From Lachnospiraceae bacterium A4 (GTDB lineage: Bacteria > Bacillota > Clostridia > Lachnospirales > Lachnospiraceae), in assembly GCA_000403215.2 (NCBI GenBank), contig KE159538.1, positions 102,927 to 166,926 of the forward strand: a DNA stretch of 64,000 bases, written 5' to 3'. Numbering within the stretch: the first letter of the stretch is position 1; every line of letters begins with the position of its first letter. Both the position numbers and the translations under genes were made by a program. Positions 9,827 to 18,427 of this stretch are shown in pieces. The notes under the pieces are model-generated. The model had not been told where the DNA came from, made no database searches, and worked only from the letters and a program-made list of their open reading frames with translations.

Positions 9827-10468
9827 TCATAGTTGTCTGACAATATTCAAAAAGTTTTTAATCTTCTCCCCGTTTTTTATACCATCTGTCTCAACGCCGG
9901 TGCTGACATCTACGGCATAACAATTTGTCCGGCAAATTACCTGTGCCACACTGTCACAATCAAGTCCGCCCGCGAGAAAGTATGGTTTTATTATCTGATT
10001 TCTTTCACGCAGTTTTGTGAAGCTTTCTTGCAATACTTCCATCGGAAAACGCTCCCCTGTGCCGCCGGGAATGCCTTTTTTATAGGTGTCAAACAGCATA
10101 AAATCAGCATTTTCGGACATATCTTCCACCACCTGATCCGAACACTGAACACGGACTGCTTTTATGACAGTTATGCCGGTTTTATCTTTTATTTGCCGAA
10201 TATATGATTCCGGTTCATCACCGTGAAGCTGCACTGCATCTATGGCATTCATATCGCATAGCCGAATAACATGTGCTATCGGTTCATTCACAAAAACACC
10301 TACAGCCTGAATACGCTGATCCAGCATCTGCCGCATCAAAAGCGCCTGATCGTCTGCAACAAGCCGTCTGGTTTTTGCAAATACAAACCCCACATAGTCT
10401 GGCAGATACTGGTTGACAAGCCTGACATCTGCCAAAGTTCTTAACCCACATATCTTAACCTTTGTCAT
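9827..10468 (-). CDS. trpF: Phosphoribosylanthranilate isomerase
   Basis: Catalyses the Amadori rearrangement of phosphoribosylanthranilate to CdRP. 213-aa TIM barrel with the N-terminal KICGL motif carrying the catalytic Cys, the VGFVFA segment, VQLHGDE, and a C-terminal AVDVSTGVETDG phosphate-binding loop that includes the expected Asp. AGGAGG lies before the ATG. It starts 9 bp after trpC, so translation is probably coupled. Confidence 0.96.
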   Translation of the reverse strand: MTKVKICGLRTLADVRLVNQYLPDYVGFVFAKTRRLVADDQALLMRQMLDQRIQAVGVFVNEPIAHVIRLCDMNAIDAVQLHGDEPESYIRQIKDKTGITVIKAVRVQCSDQVVEDMSENADFMLFDTYKKGIPGGTGERFPMEVLQESFTKLRERNQIIKPYFLAGGLDCDSVAQVICRTNCYAVDVSTGVETDGIKNGEKIKNFLNIVRQL

Positions 10469-10477
10469 CCCTGCCTC

Positions 10478-11266
10478 CTACTTACCTCTTAATTTTCTAA
10501 TCATTCCCGCCTTATCACTGCTGCGCATCAGCGTCTCCCCAATCAGTACGCCGTTCACACCCGCATTCCGCAGCGCTTGTATATCTTCAGGATTACGAAT
10601 GCCGCTCTCCGCAACAAACAAGATATTTTTAGGTACCAGTTTTCTAAGCCGTATACTGTTCTGAATATTCACTTCAAATGTTTTTAGGTTCCTGTTGTTC
10701 ACACCAACCAGCCGCGCCCCCGCATCAAGTGCGCTGTATATCTCTCGCTCGTCATGCGCCTCCACAAGTGCCGACAGTCCCAATTCGTCACACATTGCCC
10801 TATACTCCAGAATGGTATTCGTATCAAGCAGCGCCGCAATCAGCAAAACACAGGAAGCCCCTAACAGCTTTGCCTCATAAATCAGATATGGGTCAACTGT
10901 AAAGTCTTTTCGAAGCGTCGGGACAGAAACAATATCACTGATTTCCTTTAAATATCTGTCATCCCCCTTGAAATAATCAGGCTCAGTCAACACAGAAATA
11001 CAATCTGCCCCGGCCATCTCATACTCCTGCGAAATATTCCGATAAGAAAAGTCATCTGCGATCACGCCTTTTGACGGCGATGCTTTTTTTATCTCGCATA
11101 TGAAGCTGGGATCTTTTCCAACAACTGCCTTCTCAAAGGGAAATTCAAATCTCCCCTCGTCCGACGCAAGTTTTTCCGCCTGTTTTCTCACCTCCTCAAA
11201 CGGTATCATTCTCTTTTTTTGCGCTACCCTTGCCTGAGCTGCGGCTGCCAAATCGTCAAGTATCAT
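10478..11266 (-). CDS. trpC: Indole-3-glycerol phosphate synthase
   Basis: Ring-closing decarboxylation of CdRP to indole-3-glycerol phosphate. 262 aa. Visible: FICEIKKASPSKG (catalytic Glu and Lys), LTEPDYFKGD, LRKDFTVDPYLIYEA (catalytic Lys), GVNNRNLKTF and ESGIRNPED. TAGGAGG precedes the start. Located between trpD (18-bp gap) and trpF (9-bp gap). Confidence 0.97.
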   Translation of the reverse strand: MILDDLAAAAQARVAQKKRMIPFEEVRKQAEKLASDEGRFEFPFEKAVVGKDPSFICEIKKASPSKGVIADDFSYRNISQEYEMAGADCISVLTEPDYFKGDDRYLKEISDIVSVPTLRKDFTVDPYLIYEAKLLGASCVLLIAALLDTNTILEYRAMCDELGLSALVEAHDEREIYSALDAGARLVGVNNRNLKTFEVNIQNSIRLRKLVPKNILFVAESGIRNPEDIQALRNAGVNGVLIGETLMRSSDKAGMIRKLRGK

Positions 11267-11284
11267 GATAATTCCTCCTAATTG

Positions 11285-12295
11285 TTATGCGTTTGTGAGC
11301 CTTACAAAATTCTGTAGTGTCTCATATGCCTTTCCGCTCCTGATGGTTTCACGTGCGATTTCTACTCCTTGTGCGATATTAGACGCCCCGCCCATCAGAT
11401 AAATTCCCGCACCAGCATTTAAAATCACTGCGTCCGCCTTTGCGTCCGTGCACTCGCCTTTGAATATACGCTCCGTAATTTTTGCATTTTCAATGCCGTC
11501 CCCTCCTGTCAGCTCGCTCTTTTGGCATCTTTTAAACCCAAACTGTTCTGGTATAATCACATATCTCTCAAATTTTCCATCTCTGACTTCCACGCAGGTT
11601 GTCGGCGCGCTCATAGATATCTCATCGAGTCTGTCCTGCCCATACACTACAAGCGCACGCTTTATACCAAGGTTGTTCAGCACATGTGCCAGCGGCTCCA
11701 CTAATTCCTCACTGTAAACCCCCATAAGTTCCGCATTCGCCTGTGCAGGATTTGAGAGGGGTCCGAGAATATTGAACACGGTTCTTAGCCCGATTCCCTT
11801 TCTTACAGGTCCCACAAAGCGCATTGCCGCATGATATTTCTGTGCGAACATAAAGCAGATATTACCTTTTTCCAACACCCTTTCATTTTGCTCTGGTTCC
11901 AAGTCCAGCTTGACGCCAAGCGCCTCAAGGCAATCGGCGGCACCGCTTTTGCTTGACACACTCCTGTTTCCATGCTTTGCAACCTTATACCCTGCCGCTG
12001 CAGTCACAATGCTTGCCGCCGTGCTGATATTGATGGTGTTTGCCTCATCGCCTCCTGTTCCCACAATTTCAAGCACATCACCACTGACAGGAACTTTCAA
12101 GCCATGTTTTCTCATACACTTTGCAAATGCGGTAATCTCCTCGACTGTTTCCCCTTTCATGCGAAGCGCGGTGAGAAATGACGCCATATTTATCTGTTCT
12201 GCCTCACCGCTCATCATTTCATCCATTACCTGTGCCGCTTCATCGGCTGTCAAATCAATGTTTTCCACTATTTTTTTCGTTGCTTCTATTATCAT
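11285..12295 (-). CDS. trpD: Anthranilate phosphoribosyltransferase
   Basis: Transfers phosphoribosyl from PRPP to anthranilate. 336 aa with the PRPP-binding GTGGDEANTINIST block (residues ~80-93), KHGNRSVSSKSGAAD, and the anthranilate-site FAQKYHAAMRFVGPVRKGIGLRTVFNILGP region (seen in two parts). GCAGGAG precedes the ATG. Follows trpG after 30 bp. It is the monofunctional form, not fused to TrpG. Confidence 0.97.
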   Translation of the reverse strand: MIIEATKKIVENIDLTADEAAQVMDEMMSGEAEQINMASFLTALRMKGETVEEITAFAKCMRKHGLKVPVSGDVLEIVGTGGDEANTINISTAASIVTAAAGYKVAKHGNRSVSSKSGAADCLEALGVKLDLEPEQNERVLEKGNICFMFAQKYHAAMRFVGPVRKGIGLRTVFNILGPLSNPAQANAELMGVYSEELVEPLAHVLNNLGIKRALVVYGQDRLDEISMSAPTTCVEVRDGKFERYVIIPEQFGFKRCQKSELTGGDGIENAKITERIFKGECTDAKADAVILNAGAGIYLMGGASNIAQGVEIARETIRSGKAYETLQNFVRLTNA

Positions 12296-12325
12296 TTCCT
12301 GCTCCTGCCTTTCCCTAAATATTTG

Positions 12326-12913
12326 TTATACTATTTTCAAAAAATTATCTATAAGCTTCTTTCCATATGGTGTCATAATAGACTCTGGATGAAACTGCAC
12401 ACCATATACAGGATTCATTTTATGCTGCAGTGCCATCACCACCCCTTTCTCATCGACCGCTGTAACGACAAGTTCCTCAGGAATATTGTTTTTATCAACG
12501 GCAAGCGAGTGATACCTTGCGACCTTCAGTTCCGCAGGAAGTCCCTGAAAAAGACGAGTCCCATTGTCTGCTTTTATTACACACTGTTTTCCATGCATCA
12601 GCTCTGGCGCATAGACAATGCTGCCGCCAAAGGCCTCACAAATCGCCTGATGTCCCAGACAGACACCCAGCAGTGGGATTTTCCCGTTCGCTTCCCTGAT
12701 AAGCGACTCGCACACCCCCGCATCAGACGGCTTTCCGGGGCCCGGTGAAAGAACAATGCGAGTCGGTGCCAATGCCATAATCTGCGCGGCTGTGTGTGTA
12801 TCATTTCGGATCACCAAAAGTTCTTCCGGCTCCGCATCTTCTCCCAGCAATTCTCCAATCATCTGCACTAAATTAAAAGAAAAACTGTCATAATTATCAA
12901 TTACCACTATCAT
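12326..12913 (-). CDS. trpG: Anthranilate synthase glutaminase subunit
   Basis: Class I glutamine amidotransferase giving ammonia to TrpE. 195 aa from MIVVIDNYDSF; the oxyanion/nucleophile motif LLGVCLGHQAI carries the catalytic Cys and GVQFHPES carries the His-x-Glu dyad. GGGGAGGG lies before the ATG at 12913, which overlaps the trpE stop as ATGA, indicating translational coupling. The open frame extends seven codons upstream, but that start lacks support. Confidence 0.96.
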   Translation of the reverse strand: MIVVIDNYDSFSFNLVQMIGELLGEDAEPEELLVIRNDTHTAAQIMALAPTRIVLSPGPGKPSDAGVCESLIREANGKIPLLGVCLGHQAICEAFGGSIVYAPELMHGKQCVIKADNGTRLFQGLPAELKVARYHSLAVDKNNIPEELVVTAVDEKGVVMALQHKMNPVYGVQFHPESIMTPYGKKLIDNFLKIV

Positions 12914-14364
12914 TTTAATCCCTCCCCAACACATCTTATTGCATCAATCACAGCGCCCGCCTTGTCCGCGCACTCCTGATATTCATTCTCCGGGATGGAA
13001 TCCGCCACAATTCCGGCGCCTGCCTGAACATATACTTTGCTGCCCTTTTTGACTGCCGTTCGAATCGCAATGCATACGTCCAGATTCCCGCTGAAATCAA
13101 GATATCCAATGGCTCCGCCGTACACGCCTCTCGGCACTGGCTCCAGTTCGTCGATAATCTCACATGCCCTGAATTTCGGGGCTCCTGAAAGCGTTCCCGC
13201 AGGCAGTAGCGCCTCGACGGTATCGCTGCAGGTTTTATCAGCTGCAAGTGTCCCGGTAACAGTGCTTGCAATGTGCATAACCTTGGAAAACCTATGGACT
13301 GCCATGTAATCTGTGACCTTGACGCTGCCATACGCTGCAATTTTTCCAATGTCATTTCTCGCCAAGTCAACCAGCATATTGTGTTCCGCACACTCTTTTT
13401 CATCCGCTAAAAGTTCTTTCTCAAGTGCAGTGTCCTGTTCCCTGTCCTTTCCCCGCCTCCTTGTACCTGCTACCGGAAATGTCATCAGTTTCCTGTTCGT
13501 AAGCTTTACCATTGTCTCCGGCGAAGTCCCTGCAATCTGCATTTCCTTCAGTTTGATAAAATACATGTATGGAGATGGGTTGGTAGTGCGCAGCACCCTG
13601 TAAGCATTGAGCAGGCTTCCTTCATAATCGGCTTCAAATCTCCGTGAAATCACTCCCTGAAATATATCGCCCTCTTTAATAAATTGTTTTGTCCTTTCAA
13701 CCACCGTGCAATATTCCTCCTTAGAAAAATTACAGGTAAATTCCGGTGCAGGCGGCTGTTTTTCATGGGGAATCGGTTCAGTGACCCGTATAGTCTCCAC
13801 AAACGTTTCCAGATCAGCGGCTGCTTTTCGGTAGCCCGCCTCTCCCTCCTGTGTCTTTGCATTGATGATAAAACACAACTTATGATGCAGATGGTCGAAT
13901 ACAATCAACTTGTCAAACAACATCAGTTCATAATCGTTCATATCACTTTGCTTAATCCTCAGCTTCGGCTCCGCATACTGAATCATTTCATATGCAAAAT
14001 ATCCGACCAGACCTCCAGTAAATGGCGGAAGCCCTTCGATCTGTGGGGAACGGTATGTATTAAGAAGTGTCTGCAACGCCTCTTTTGGCGTTCCGGATAA
14101 GACACGTACCATCCCATTTTCTTTCACTTTCACGGTTCCGCCTTTGCAGGCGACAGTGAGCTTTGGACGGAAGCCCAAAAAAGAATATCTTCCGGAACTG
14201 CCACCCTCAACACTTTCCAGTAAAAAATATTGGTCATCCAGTGCCGCAAGCTTTCTGAGCATCAGAATCGGCGTAATATCGTCTGCTAAAACCTCCTTGC
14301 ACACAGGAATATATGTATATTCGTTCTCATACTGTCTCATCTGAACATATGTTGGTTTTATCAT
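12910..14364 (-). CDS. trpE: Anthranilate synthase component I
   Basis: Chorismate to anthranilate, with ammonia from TrpG. 484 aa, with the tryptophan feedback-site LLESVEGGSSGRYSFLG near residue 50 and the chorismate-binding domain in the second half: GDIFQGVISRRFE, PSPYMYFIKL, the AGTRRRGKDREQD block, ADEKECAEHNMLVDLARNDIG (seen in parts) and LSGAPKFRACEIIDELEP. AAAGGA precedes the ATG. First gene of the trp operon, directly downstream of a Trp T-box. Confidence 0.97.
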   Translation of the reverse strand: MIKPTYVQMRQYENEYTYIPVCKEVLADDITPILMLRKLAALDDQYFLLESVEGGSSGRYSFLGFRPKLTVACKGGTVKVKENGMVRVLSGTPKEALQTLLNTYRSPQIEGLPPFTGGLVGYFAYEMIQYAEPKLRIKQSDMNDYELMLFDKLIVFDHLHHKLCFIINAKTQEGEAGYRKAAADLETFVETIRVTEPIPHEKQPPAPEFTCNFSKEEYCTVVERTKQFIKEGDIFQGVISRRFEADYEGSLLNAYRVLRTTNPSPYMYFIKLKEMQIAGTSPETMVKLTNRKLMTFPVAGTRRRGKDREQDTALEKELLADEKECAEHNMLVDLARNDIGKIAAYGSVKVTDYMAVHRFSKVMHIASTVTGTLAADKTCSDTVEALLPAGTLSGAPKFRACEIIDELEPVPRGVYGGAIGYLDFSGNLDVCIAIRTAVKKGSKVYVQAGAGIVADSIPENEYQECADKAGAVIDAIRCVGEGLK

Positions 14365-14404
14365 TTTTGCATCATCCTTTCTTCTTTTTGTCTCCCCGTG
14401 AATA

Positions 14405-14720
14405 TAAAAAAAGCTTCTGCCCTAATATCTCTACTAGGGCAAAAGCTTAAATACTTCTGCGGTACCACCTAATTTGGCGTATCAAAAATACACCCACTCT
14501 ACACACGCACCATCATGCGCTTTCCCTTGATAACGGGCGGAAATCCCGTTGGGCATTACTCGAGCCGTGCTTTGCCGGACTCTTTACTCCCACCTTCCCA
14601 AGTCCATTCCATGCCTTATTGAATACTGTAATCTCACCGCCTACAGCTCTCTGTGAATCTCCTAACACATGTACTCCTCTTGGTCATTAGTTTCGTGTCG
14701 GTATGAAATTATGTTTTTGA
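14405..14720 (-). promoter_or_regulatory. Trp T-box leader of the trp operon
   Basis: T-box core AGGTGGTACCGCAG at 14457-14470 (minus strand), followed by a strong terminator (AAGCTTTTGCCCTA / TAGGGCAGAAGCTT with TTTTTTT, about 14405-14448). Upstream, GGAA-UGG-A gives a Trp specifier at 14604-14606. There is a single T-box and no Trp-rich leader peptide, so control is by uncharged tRNA-Trp. Confidence 0.92.
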
Positions 14721-14728
14721 TAAAACCT

Positions 14729-14757
14729 ATCATAAACGTTCTAAACAAATATGTCAA
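14729..14757 (-). promoter_or_regulatory. Promoter of the trp operon
   Basis: TTGACA (14752-14757), 17-bp spacer, TATGAT (14729-14734) on the minus strand, directly ahead of the T-box leader. Confidence 0.8.
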
Positions 14758-14796
14758 GAAAAAAATAAGGAAATCTCAATAAATTTAAGATTTCCT
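14757..14796 (-). terminator. Terminator of tRNA-Leu(AAG)
   Basis: Stem AGGAAATCT / AGATTTCCT (14788-14796 with 14768-14776) followed by TTATTTTTTT on the minus strand, just downstream of the tRNA. Its U-tract touches the trp promoter -35. Confidence 0.75.
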
Positions 14797-14810
14797 CTGT
14801 TTAAACTCCC

Positions 14811-14895
14811 TGCGGAAGATGGGACTTGAACCCACACGTCGTTACCGACACAAGATCCTTAGTCTTGCCTGTCTGCCAATTCCAGCACTTCCGCA
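14811..14895 (-). tRNA. tRNA-Leu, anticodon AAG
   Basis: 85 nt, class II tRNA with a long variable arm. Acceptor TGCGGAA pairs with TTCCGCA; D-loop TGGAATTGGCAGAC; anticodon stem CAAGA / UCUUG with loop CUAAGGA, giving AAG (reads CUU); T-loop GGGTTCAAGTCCC. The 3' CCA is not encoded. Confidence 0.95.
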
Positions 14896-15057
14896 TCTGA
14901 CATATAGAACAAATCCGCACTAAAATCTGTCTTTGCGCATCTGCAAGATATATAATAGCACTGCTCTGAATTTCTGTCAATAACTTTTGCGCAATTATTC
15001 ATTAATTATTTTTTATTCGTTACTTTTCAAGTTTTTTGATTTTTTTTCATTTTATAG

Positions 15058-15086
15058 TTGACATTTGAATTAAAATACGCTAGAAT
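15058..15086 (+). promoter_or_regulatory. Promoter of tRNA-Leu(CAG)
   Basis: TTGACA (15058-15063), 17-bp spacer, TAGAAT (15081-15086), ending 11 bp before the mature tRNA. Confidence 0.85.
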
Positions 15087-15097
15087 ATATATTGTTC

Positions 15098-15181
15098 GCA
15101 GGAGTGGCGGAATTGGCAGACGCGCAGGCTTCAGGTGCCTGTGGTAGCAATATCGTGTGGGTTCAAGTCCCATCTCCTGCA
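15098..15181 (+). tRNA. tRNA-Leu, anticodon CAG
   Basis: 84 nt, class II. Acceptor GCAGGAG pairs with CTCCTGC; anticodon stem CAGGC / GCCTG with loop UUCAGGU, giving CAG (reads CUG); T-loop GGGTTCAAGTCCC; discriminator A; no encoded CCA. Divergent from tRNA-Leu(AAG). Confidence 0.96.
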
Positions 15182-15188
15182 TATTTCA

Positions 15189-15234
15189 ATAACTCTAAAT
15201 TTTTCAATTGAAAATTTAGAGTTATTTTTATTTT
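15189..15234 (+). terminator. Terminator of tRNA-Leu(CAG)
   Basis: Long AT-rich perfect stem ATAACTCTAAATTTT / AAAATTTAGAGTTAT with a short loop, then TTTTATTTT, starting 8 bp after the tRNA. Confidence 0.85.
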
Positions 15235-15333
15235 CTATAATGTGCCTGTGTGTAACCGAACAGAAAATCTTCTTCCCCTGTTCGTGCGGCTCGTGTACCG
15301 CTTTAGTGGCTTTTTCCTATGCACGGGTCTGTG

Positions 15334-15371
15334 CAAAAAAGAGTGCCAAAGTTATTTCCTCCTGACACTCT
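15334..15371 (-). terminator. Terminator downstream of the HPr-like gene
   Basis: Minus-strand stem AGAGTGTCA / TGGCACTCT (9 bp, one G-U) followed by TTTTTTG. It lies about 140 bp after the HPr-like stop. In the rest of 15235-15508 I see no gene. Confidence 0.6.
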
Positions 15372-15508
15372 CTGTAACATGAATTTAATTTCAATCCCAT
15401 GCTCTTCTTTTTCATTTGCCGGCATATCTCTCACATCCGTTTCCTAAGCAAAACGACATGTGTTTGTTATGCTTTTAGTATATCATAAGCAGCTTACGAG
15501 ATCTATTA

Positions 15509-15745
15509 TTACGCCACGACATATTTTTCAATTCTGGACATGAACTCTGCCCGTTCTTCCAGCTCGGCATGCACGTCCAGAAGCAGGGGCTTTCTGCAAT
15601 CACAGCTCAGTACACCCAGAAGCGATTTTGCATCGAGATATGTATTTCTGCCGCTGATCAAATCAATGTCATACGGCGCACTCCTCGTAATATCTATAAA
15701 ATCGCGAACTTTTTCTACTGAATCAAGCAAAACTTTTACTCCCAT
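15509..15745 (-). CDS. HPr-like protein without the phosphorylatable histidine
   Basis: A 78-aa protein whose middle (ISGRNTYLDAKSLLGVLSCD) and end resemble HPr (PtsH), where the helix around Ser46 reads KSIMG. The region that should carry the active-site His15 (GIHARPA) instead reads TRSAPYDIDL, so it cannot take the phosphoryl group from Enzyme I in the usual way. The Ser of AKSLLG, the HPr kinase site in Firmicutes, is kept. GAAAGGA precedes the ATG. It is alone, with ATGCAT-rich repeats upstream. A regulatory role is my inference. Confidence 0.75.
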   Translation of the reverse strand: MGVKVLLDSVEKVRDFIDITRSAPYDIDLISGRNTYLDAKSLLGVLSCDCRKPLLLDVHAELEERAEFMSRIEKYVVA

Positions 15746-15962
15746 GATAAACTTCCTTTCTAAAATTTTCTTTCAATCGTTTTTCTTTATATGCTTCGTC
15801 TAAAAATAAGGCTGCTGCTCTTCTTATTATCGCGTATATTCCCACAGTAATCAAGTATTTACTTTCTTTTCTCTATTTTAGTGTATTTTCATGATTTTTC
15901 GCTCTTATTTTTATGCATATATTATAATCACGAAATAAAATATTATCTTTTGCAAACTTATA

Positions 15963-16000
15963 TGCATCTTTTTGCACTATTATTTATGCATATAATTGCA
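15963..16000. promoter_or_regulatory. Paired ATGCAT/ARG-box-like sites upstream of the HPr-like gene
   Basis: Two near-palindromes, TGCATCTTTTTGCA (15963-15976) and TGCATATAATTGCA (15987-16000), 24 bp apart; a weaker half, TGCATATATTATAA, lies at 15914-15927. The second matches 13 of 14 positions of the ArgR box pattern TGMATWWWWATKCA. They lie in the 347-bp AT-rich gap 15746-16092, where I see no gene. The regulator is uncertain. Confidence 0.35.
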
Positions 16001-16092
16001 TTTTATCAGAATTTACCATGACAATTTTTCATCTGCTGACTCATCAGTCCCCCTTCTCTCTATAATATATGATTCCTGATCTGCTTTTTATT

Positions 16093-16398
16093 CTATTCTT
16101 CGTTTTGTGTGCGCAGCTTCTCAAAATGCCGCTCTAAGAGCGCCACAACAGCGTCTTGGTCCTCTGGCTTGTCCAGTATGACACAGGTGCCAAAGACATC
16201 ATCATACTGATAAACCAACTTGTACGGATCTCCCTTAATCATATACTGCGCGTCTCCCTCATAGGGCTGGAACACTTCCTTTCCCATCTCCTCCGCAACG
16301 CTCTGCACAAGCAGGCGGACAGGTTCCGATGCCCAGCCGTTCGTATCTATCACAATCCAGCCGTCCTCTTCTGTAATCATATTAATCTGATATAACAT
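16093..16398 (-). CDS. Hypothetical protein, 101 aa
   Basis: A small acidic soluble protein (begins MLYQINMITEEDGWIVIDTN) with no motif I can name. The frame extends 12 codons upstream, but AAGGAGG before the ATG at 16398 decides the start. It lies 94 bp downstream of the eda-like gene on the same strand, so it could be the last gene of that operon. Codon use resembles its neighbours. Confidence 0.7.
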   Translation of the reverse strand: MLYQINMITEEDGWIVIDTNGWASEPVRLLVQSVAEEMGKEVFQPYEGDAQYMIKGDPYKLVYQYDDVFGTCVILDKPEDQDAVVALLERHFEKLRTQNEE

Positions 16399-16497
16399 TG
16401 GTTCAATCCTCCTTCTGTATTTTGGGTTACACAAAGAGGCATCACATGCACCGTGATACCTCTTTCTTTTATAAAATAGATTCCCTTTAATAATTTC

Positions 16498-17460
16498 TTA
16501 TTTCTGAACAAGATGAACTGCAAACCCACCGATTTCCTCGTCCATATAGATTGCGGTGAGCTTTCCGTTCTTTACCACCGCAGAGTCCTCCGCGAACTTC
16601 ACCTTTTTCACAGACTCCAGATAATTCTTGGCGCGCACCACGCTGTTTGTGCCAATCGCAATATGCCCCTTTGCGCCGCGTCCGGTTTGCTTCATTGCCT
16701 CGATCTCAATCCCTGCAAAGACCGAGCTGTTTCCTGCCTTCTTGGTAAATCCAAACAATTCATCATATCTGGAAGCCACCGCGTCCGCCGCTGCCTCATT
16801 CTCACAGTTTACACCGATATGTCTGAGTTCAAAGCCGAGCATCGTTCTCACAGCTTCCTCTGTGAGTGCCTGAATCTCATCATACTTTCCGGCTGTCACA
16901 AGGTCTTTCTTCACCATCCATGAGCCGCCGCACGCGATAATCTTGTCAAATGCAAGATACTCGCAGATATTTTTCGCGGTAATTCCGCCTGTCGGCATAA
17001 ATTTCATCTGCGTGTAGGGCGCTGCCATGGACTTGATCATATTCAAGCCGCCTGCTGCCTCTGCCGGGAAAAACTTGACCACCTCAAGCCCCAACTCGAT
17101 CGCCTGCTCAACGTCTGACGGATTGGAAGTACCCGGTGTCACAGGCACGCCTTTGTCAATACAGTGCTTCACCACCTTGGGATTTAATCCGGGGCTTACG
17201 ATAAATTTTGCCCCCGCATTCACCGCACGGTCAACCTGCTCTGTCGTGAGCACCGTGCCTGCGCCGACCAGCATCTCGGGAAATTCACTCGCCATAATCC
17301 GAATCGACTCCTCTGCTGCTGCGGTTCTGAACGTGACCTCCGCGCAGGGCAGTCCGCCCTTGATCAGTGCCTCTGCCAGCGGTTTTGCATCCTTTGCGTC
17401 ATCTAATACAACAACCGGCACAATGCCTACTTTGCTGATTTTTTCCAATACCTCGTTCAT
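16498..17460 (-). CDS. KDPG/KHG aldolase fused to a VOC-like C-terminal domain
   Basis: Residues 1-~210 form an Eda-type class I aldolase that splits 2-keto-3-deoxy-6-phosphogluconate to pyruvate and glyceraldehyde-3-phosphate: catalytic Glu in CAEVTFRT, Schiff-base Lys in EVVKFFPAEAAGG, phosphate loop MPTGGI. Residues ~215-320 (LRHIGVNCENEAAADAVASRY onward, then DELFGF, IAIGTNSV and FAVHLV) look like a VOC/glyoxalase fold. Plain Eda is ~210 aa, so this is a fusion. AGAGG precedes the ATG at 17460. It is the third gene of the kdgK - kduD-like - eda operon. Confidence 0.9.
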   Translation of the reverse strand: MNEVLEKISKVGIVPVVVLDDAKDAKPLAEALIKGGLPCAEVTFRTAAAEESIRIMASEFPEMLVGAGTVLTTEQVDRAVNAGAKFIVSPGLNPKVVKHCIDKGVPVTPGTSNPSDVEQAIELGLEVVKFFPAEAAGGLNMIKSMAAPYTQMKFMPTGGITAKNICEYLAFDKIIACGGSWMVKKDLVTAGKYDEIQALTEEAVRTMLGFELRHIGVNCENEAAADAVASRYDELFGFTKKAGNSSVFAGIEIEAMKQTGRGAKGHIAIGTNSVVRAKNYLESVKKVKFAEDSAVVKNGKLTAIYMDEEIGGFAVHLVQK

Positions 17461-17500
17461 ATTTTTCCTCTTTTCCATCTTATGATATCAATGTATCATT

Positions 17501-18304
17501 CTATTTAGGCTGTTTGCCTATGTAAGCAAGAATACCGCCATCAACATACAGTATATGTCCATTTACGCCATTTGATGCTTCTGATGCAAGGAAAACAGCA
17601 GGCCCGCCAAGCTCTTCAGGCTGTAGCCATCTGTTCGCAGGCGTCTTTGCACAGATAAACGTGTCAAACGGATGCCTGCTTCCGTCCGGCTGGCGCTCGC
17701 GCAGCGGCGCTGTCTGAGGTGTCTCGATGTAACCCGGCCCGATGCCGTTGCACTGAATATTGAACTCGCCGTACTCAGAACATATATTCTTAGTAAGCAT
17801 CTTGAGACCGCCCTTAGCCGCTGCATAAGCAGAAACTGTCTCACGTCCAAGTTCTGACATCATAGAGCAGATGTTGATAATCTTGCCGTGTCCCTTTTTA
17901 ATCATAGAGGGAATCACTGCTTTGGATACAATGAACGGCGCATTCAAGTCCACGTCAATCACCTGTCTGAACTCTGCTGCGGTCATCTCGCACATTGGGA
18001 TTCTCTTGATGATTCCTGCGTTATTGACAAGAATGTCGATCACGCCGACCTCCTTCTCAATCGCTGCAACCATACCGTTGACAGCCTCCTCGTTGGTGAC
18101 GTCGCACACATATCCGTGCGCTTCAATGCCCTCCTCCCTATATGCCGCAACGCCCTTGTCCACAAGGTCCTGCTTAATGTCGTTAAATACGATGGCTGCA
18201 CCAGCGCCCGCCATCGCCTTAGCGATCGCGAAACCAATGCCGTAGGATGCACCTGTCACAAGTGCGATTTTTCCTTCCAGTGAAAACGGATTTGTGTTTG
18301 CCAT
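17501..18304 (-). CDS. SDR dehydrogenase, KduD / gluconate 5-dehydrogenase type
   Basis: 267-aa classical short-chain dehydrogenase: cofactor motif TGASYGIG, NNAG, catalytic Ser in NICSMMS and YAAAK with the catalytic Tyr and Lys. The final VNGHILYVDGGILAYIG matches the gluconate 5-dehydrogenase / 2-deoxy-gluconate 3-dehydrogenase group. Sitting between kdgK and the KDPG aldolase, it most likely reduces a 2,5-diketo-3-deoxygluconate to KDG in uronate breakdown; gluconate 5-dehydrogenase is the alternative. TAGGAGG precedes the ATG. Confidence 0.85.
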   Translation of the reverse strand: MANTNPFSLEGKIALVTGASYGIGFAIAKAMAGAGAAIVFNDIKQDLVDKGVAAYREEGIEAHGYVCDVTNEEAVNGMVAAIEKEVGVIDILVNNAGIIKRIPMCEMTAAEFRQVIDVDLNAPFIVSKAVIPSMIKKGHGKIINICSMMSELGRETVSAYAAAKGGLKMLTKNICSEYGEFNIQCNGIGPGYIETPQTAPLRERQPDGSRHPFDTFICAKTPANRWLQPEELGGPAVFLASEASNGVNGHILYVDGGILAYIGKQPK

Positions 18305-18427
18305 GATTCATTTCCTCCTAATAGACGATATTGATACGATTTCTGATGAAAAATTATGTATTTTCCGGGAATCAACAGCCACTCACCTTGAAGGAATGCT
18401 GTTCATTCCCGTAAATCCTTTTTATTT

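Noticed and set aside
14405..14720. Classical trp attenuator with a leader peptide
   Set aside because: No Trp-rich leader ORF; a T-box core and UGG specifier are present instead.
15235..15333. Possible small RNA between the two terminators near tRNA-Leu(CAG)
   Set aside because: Some short inverted pieces exist, but there is no promoter and no match to any RNA family I know.
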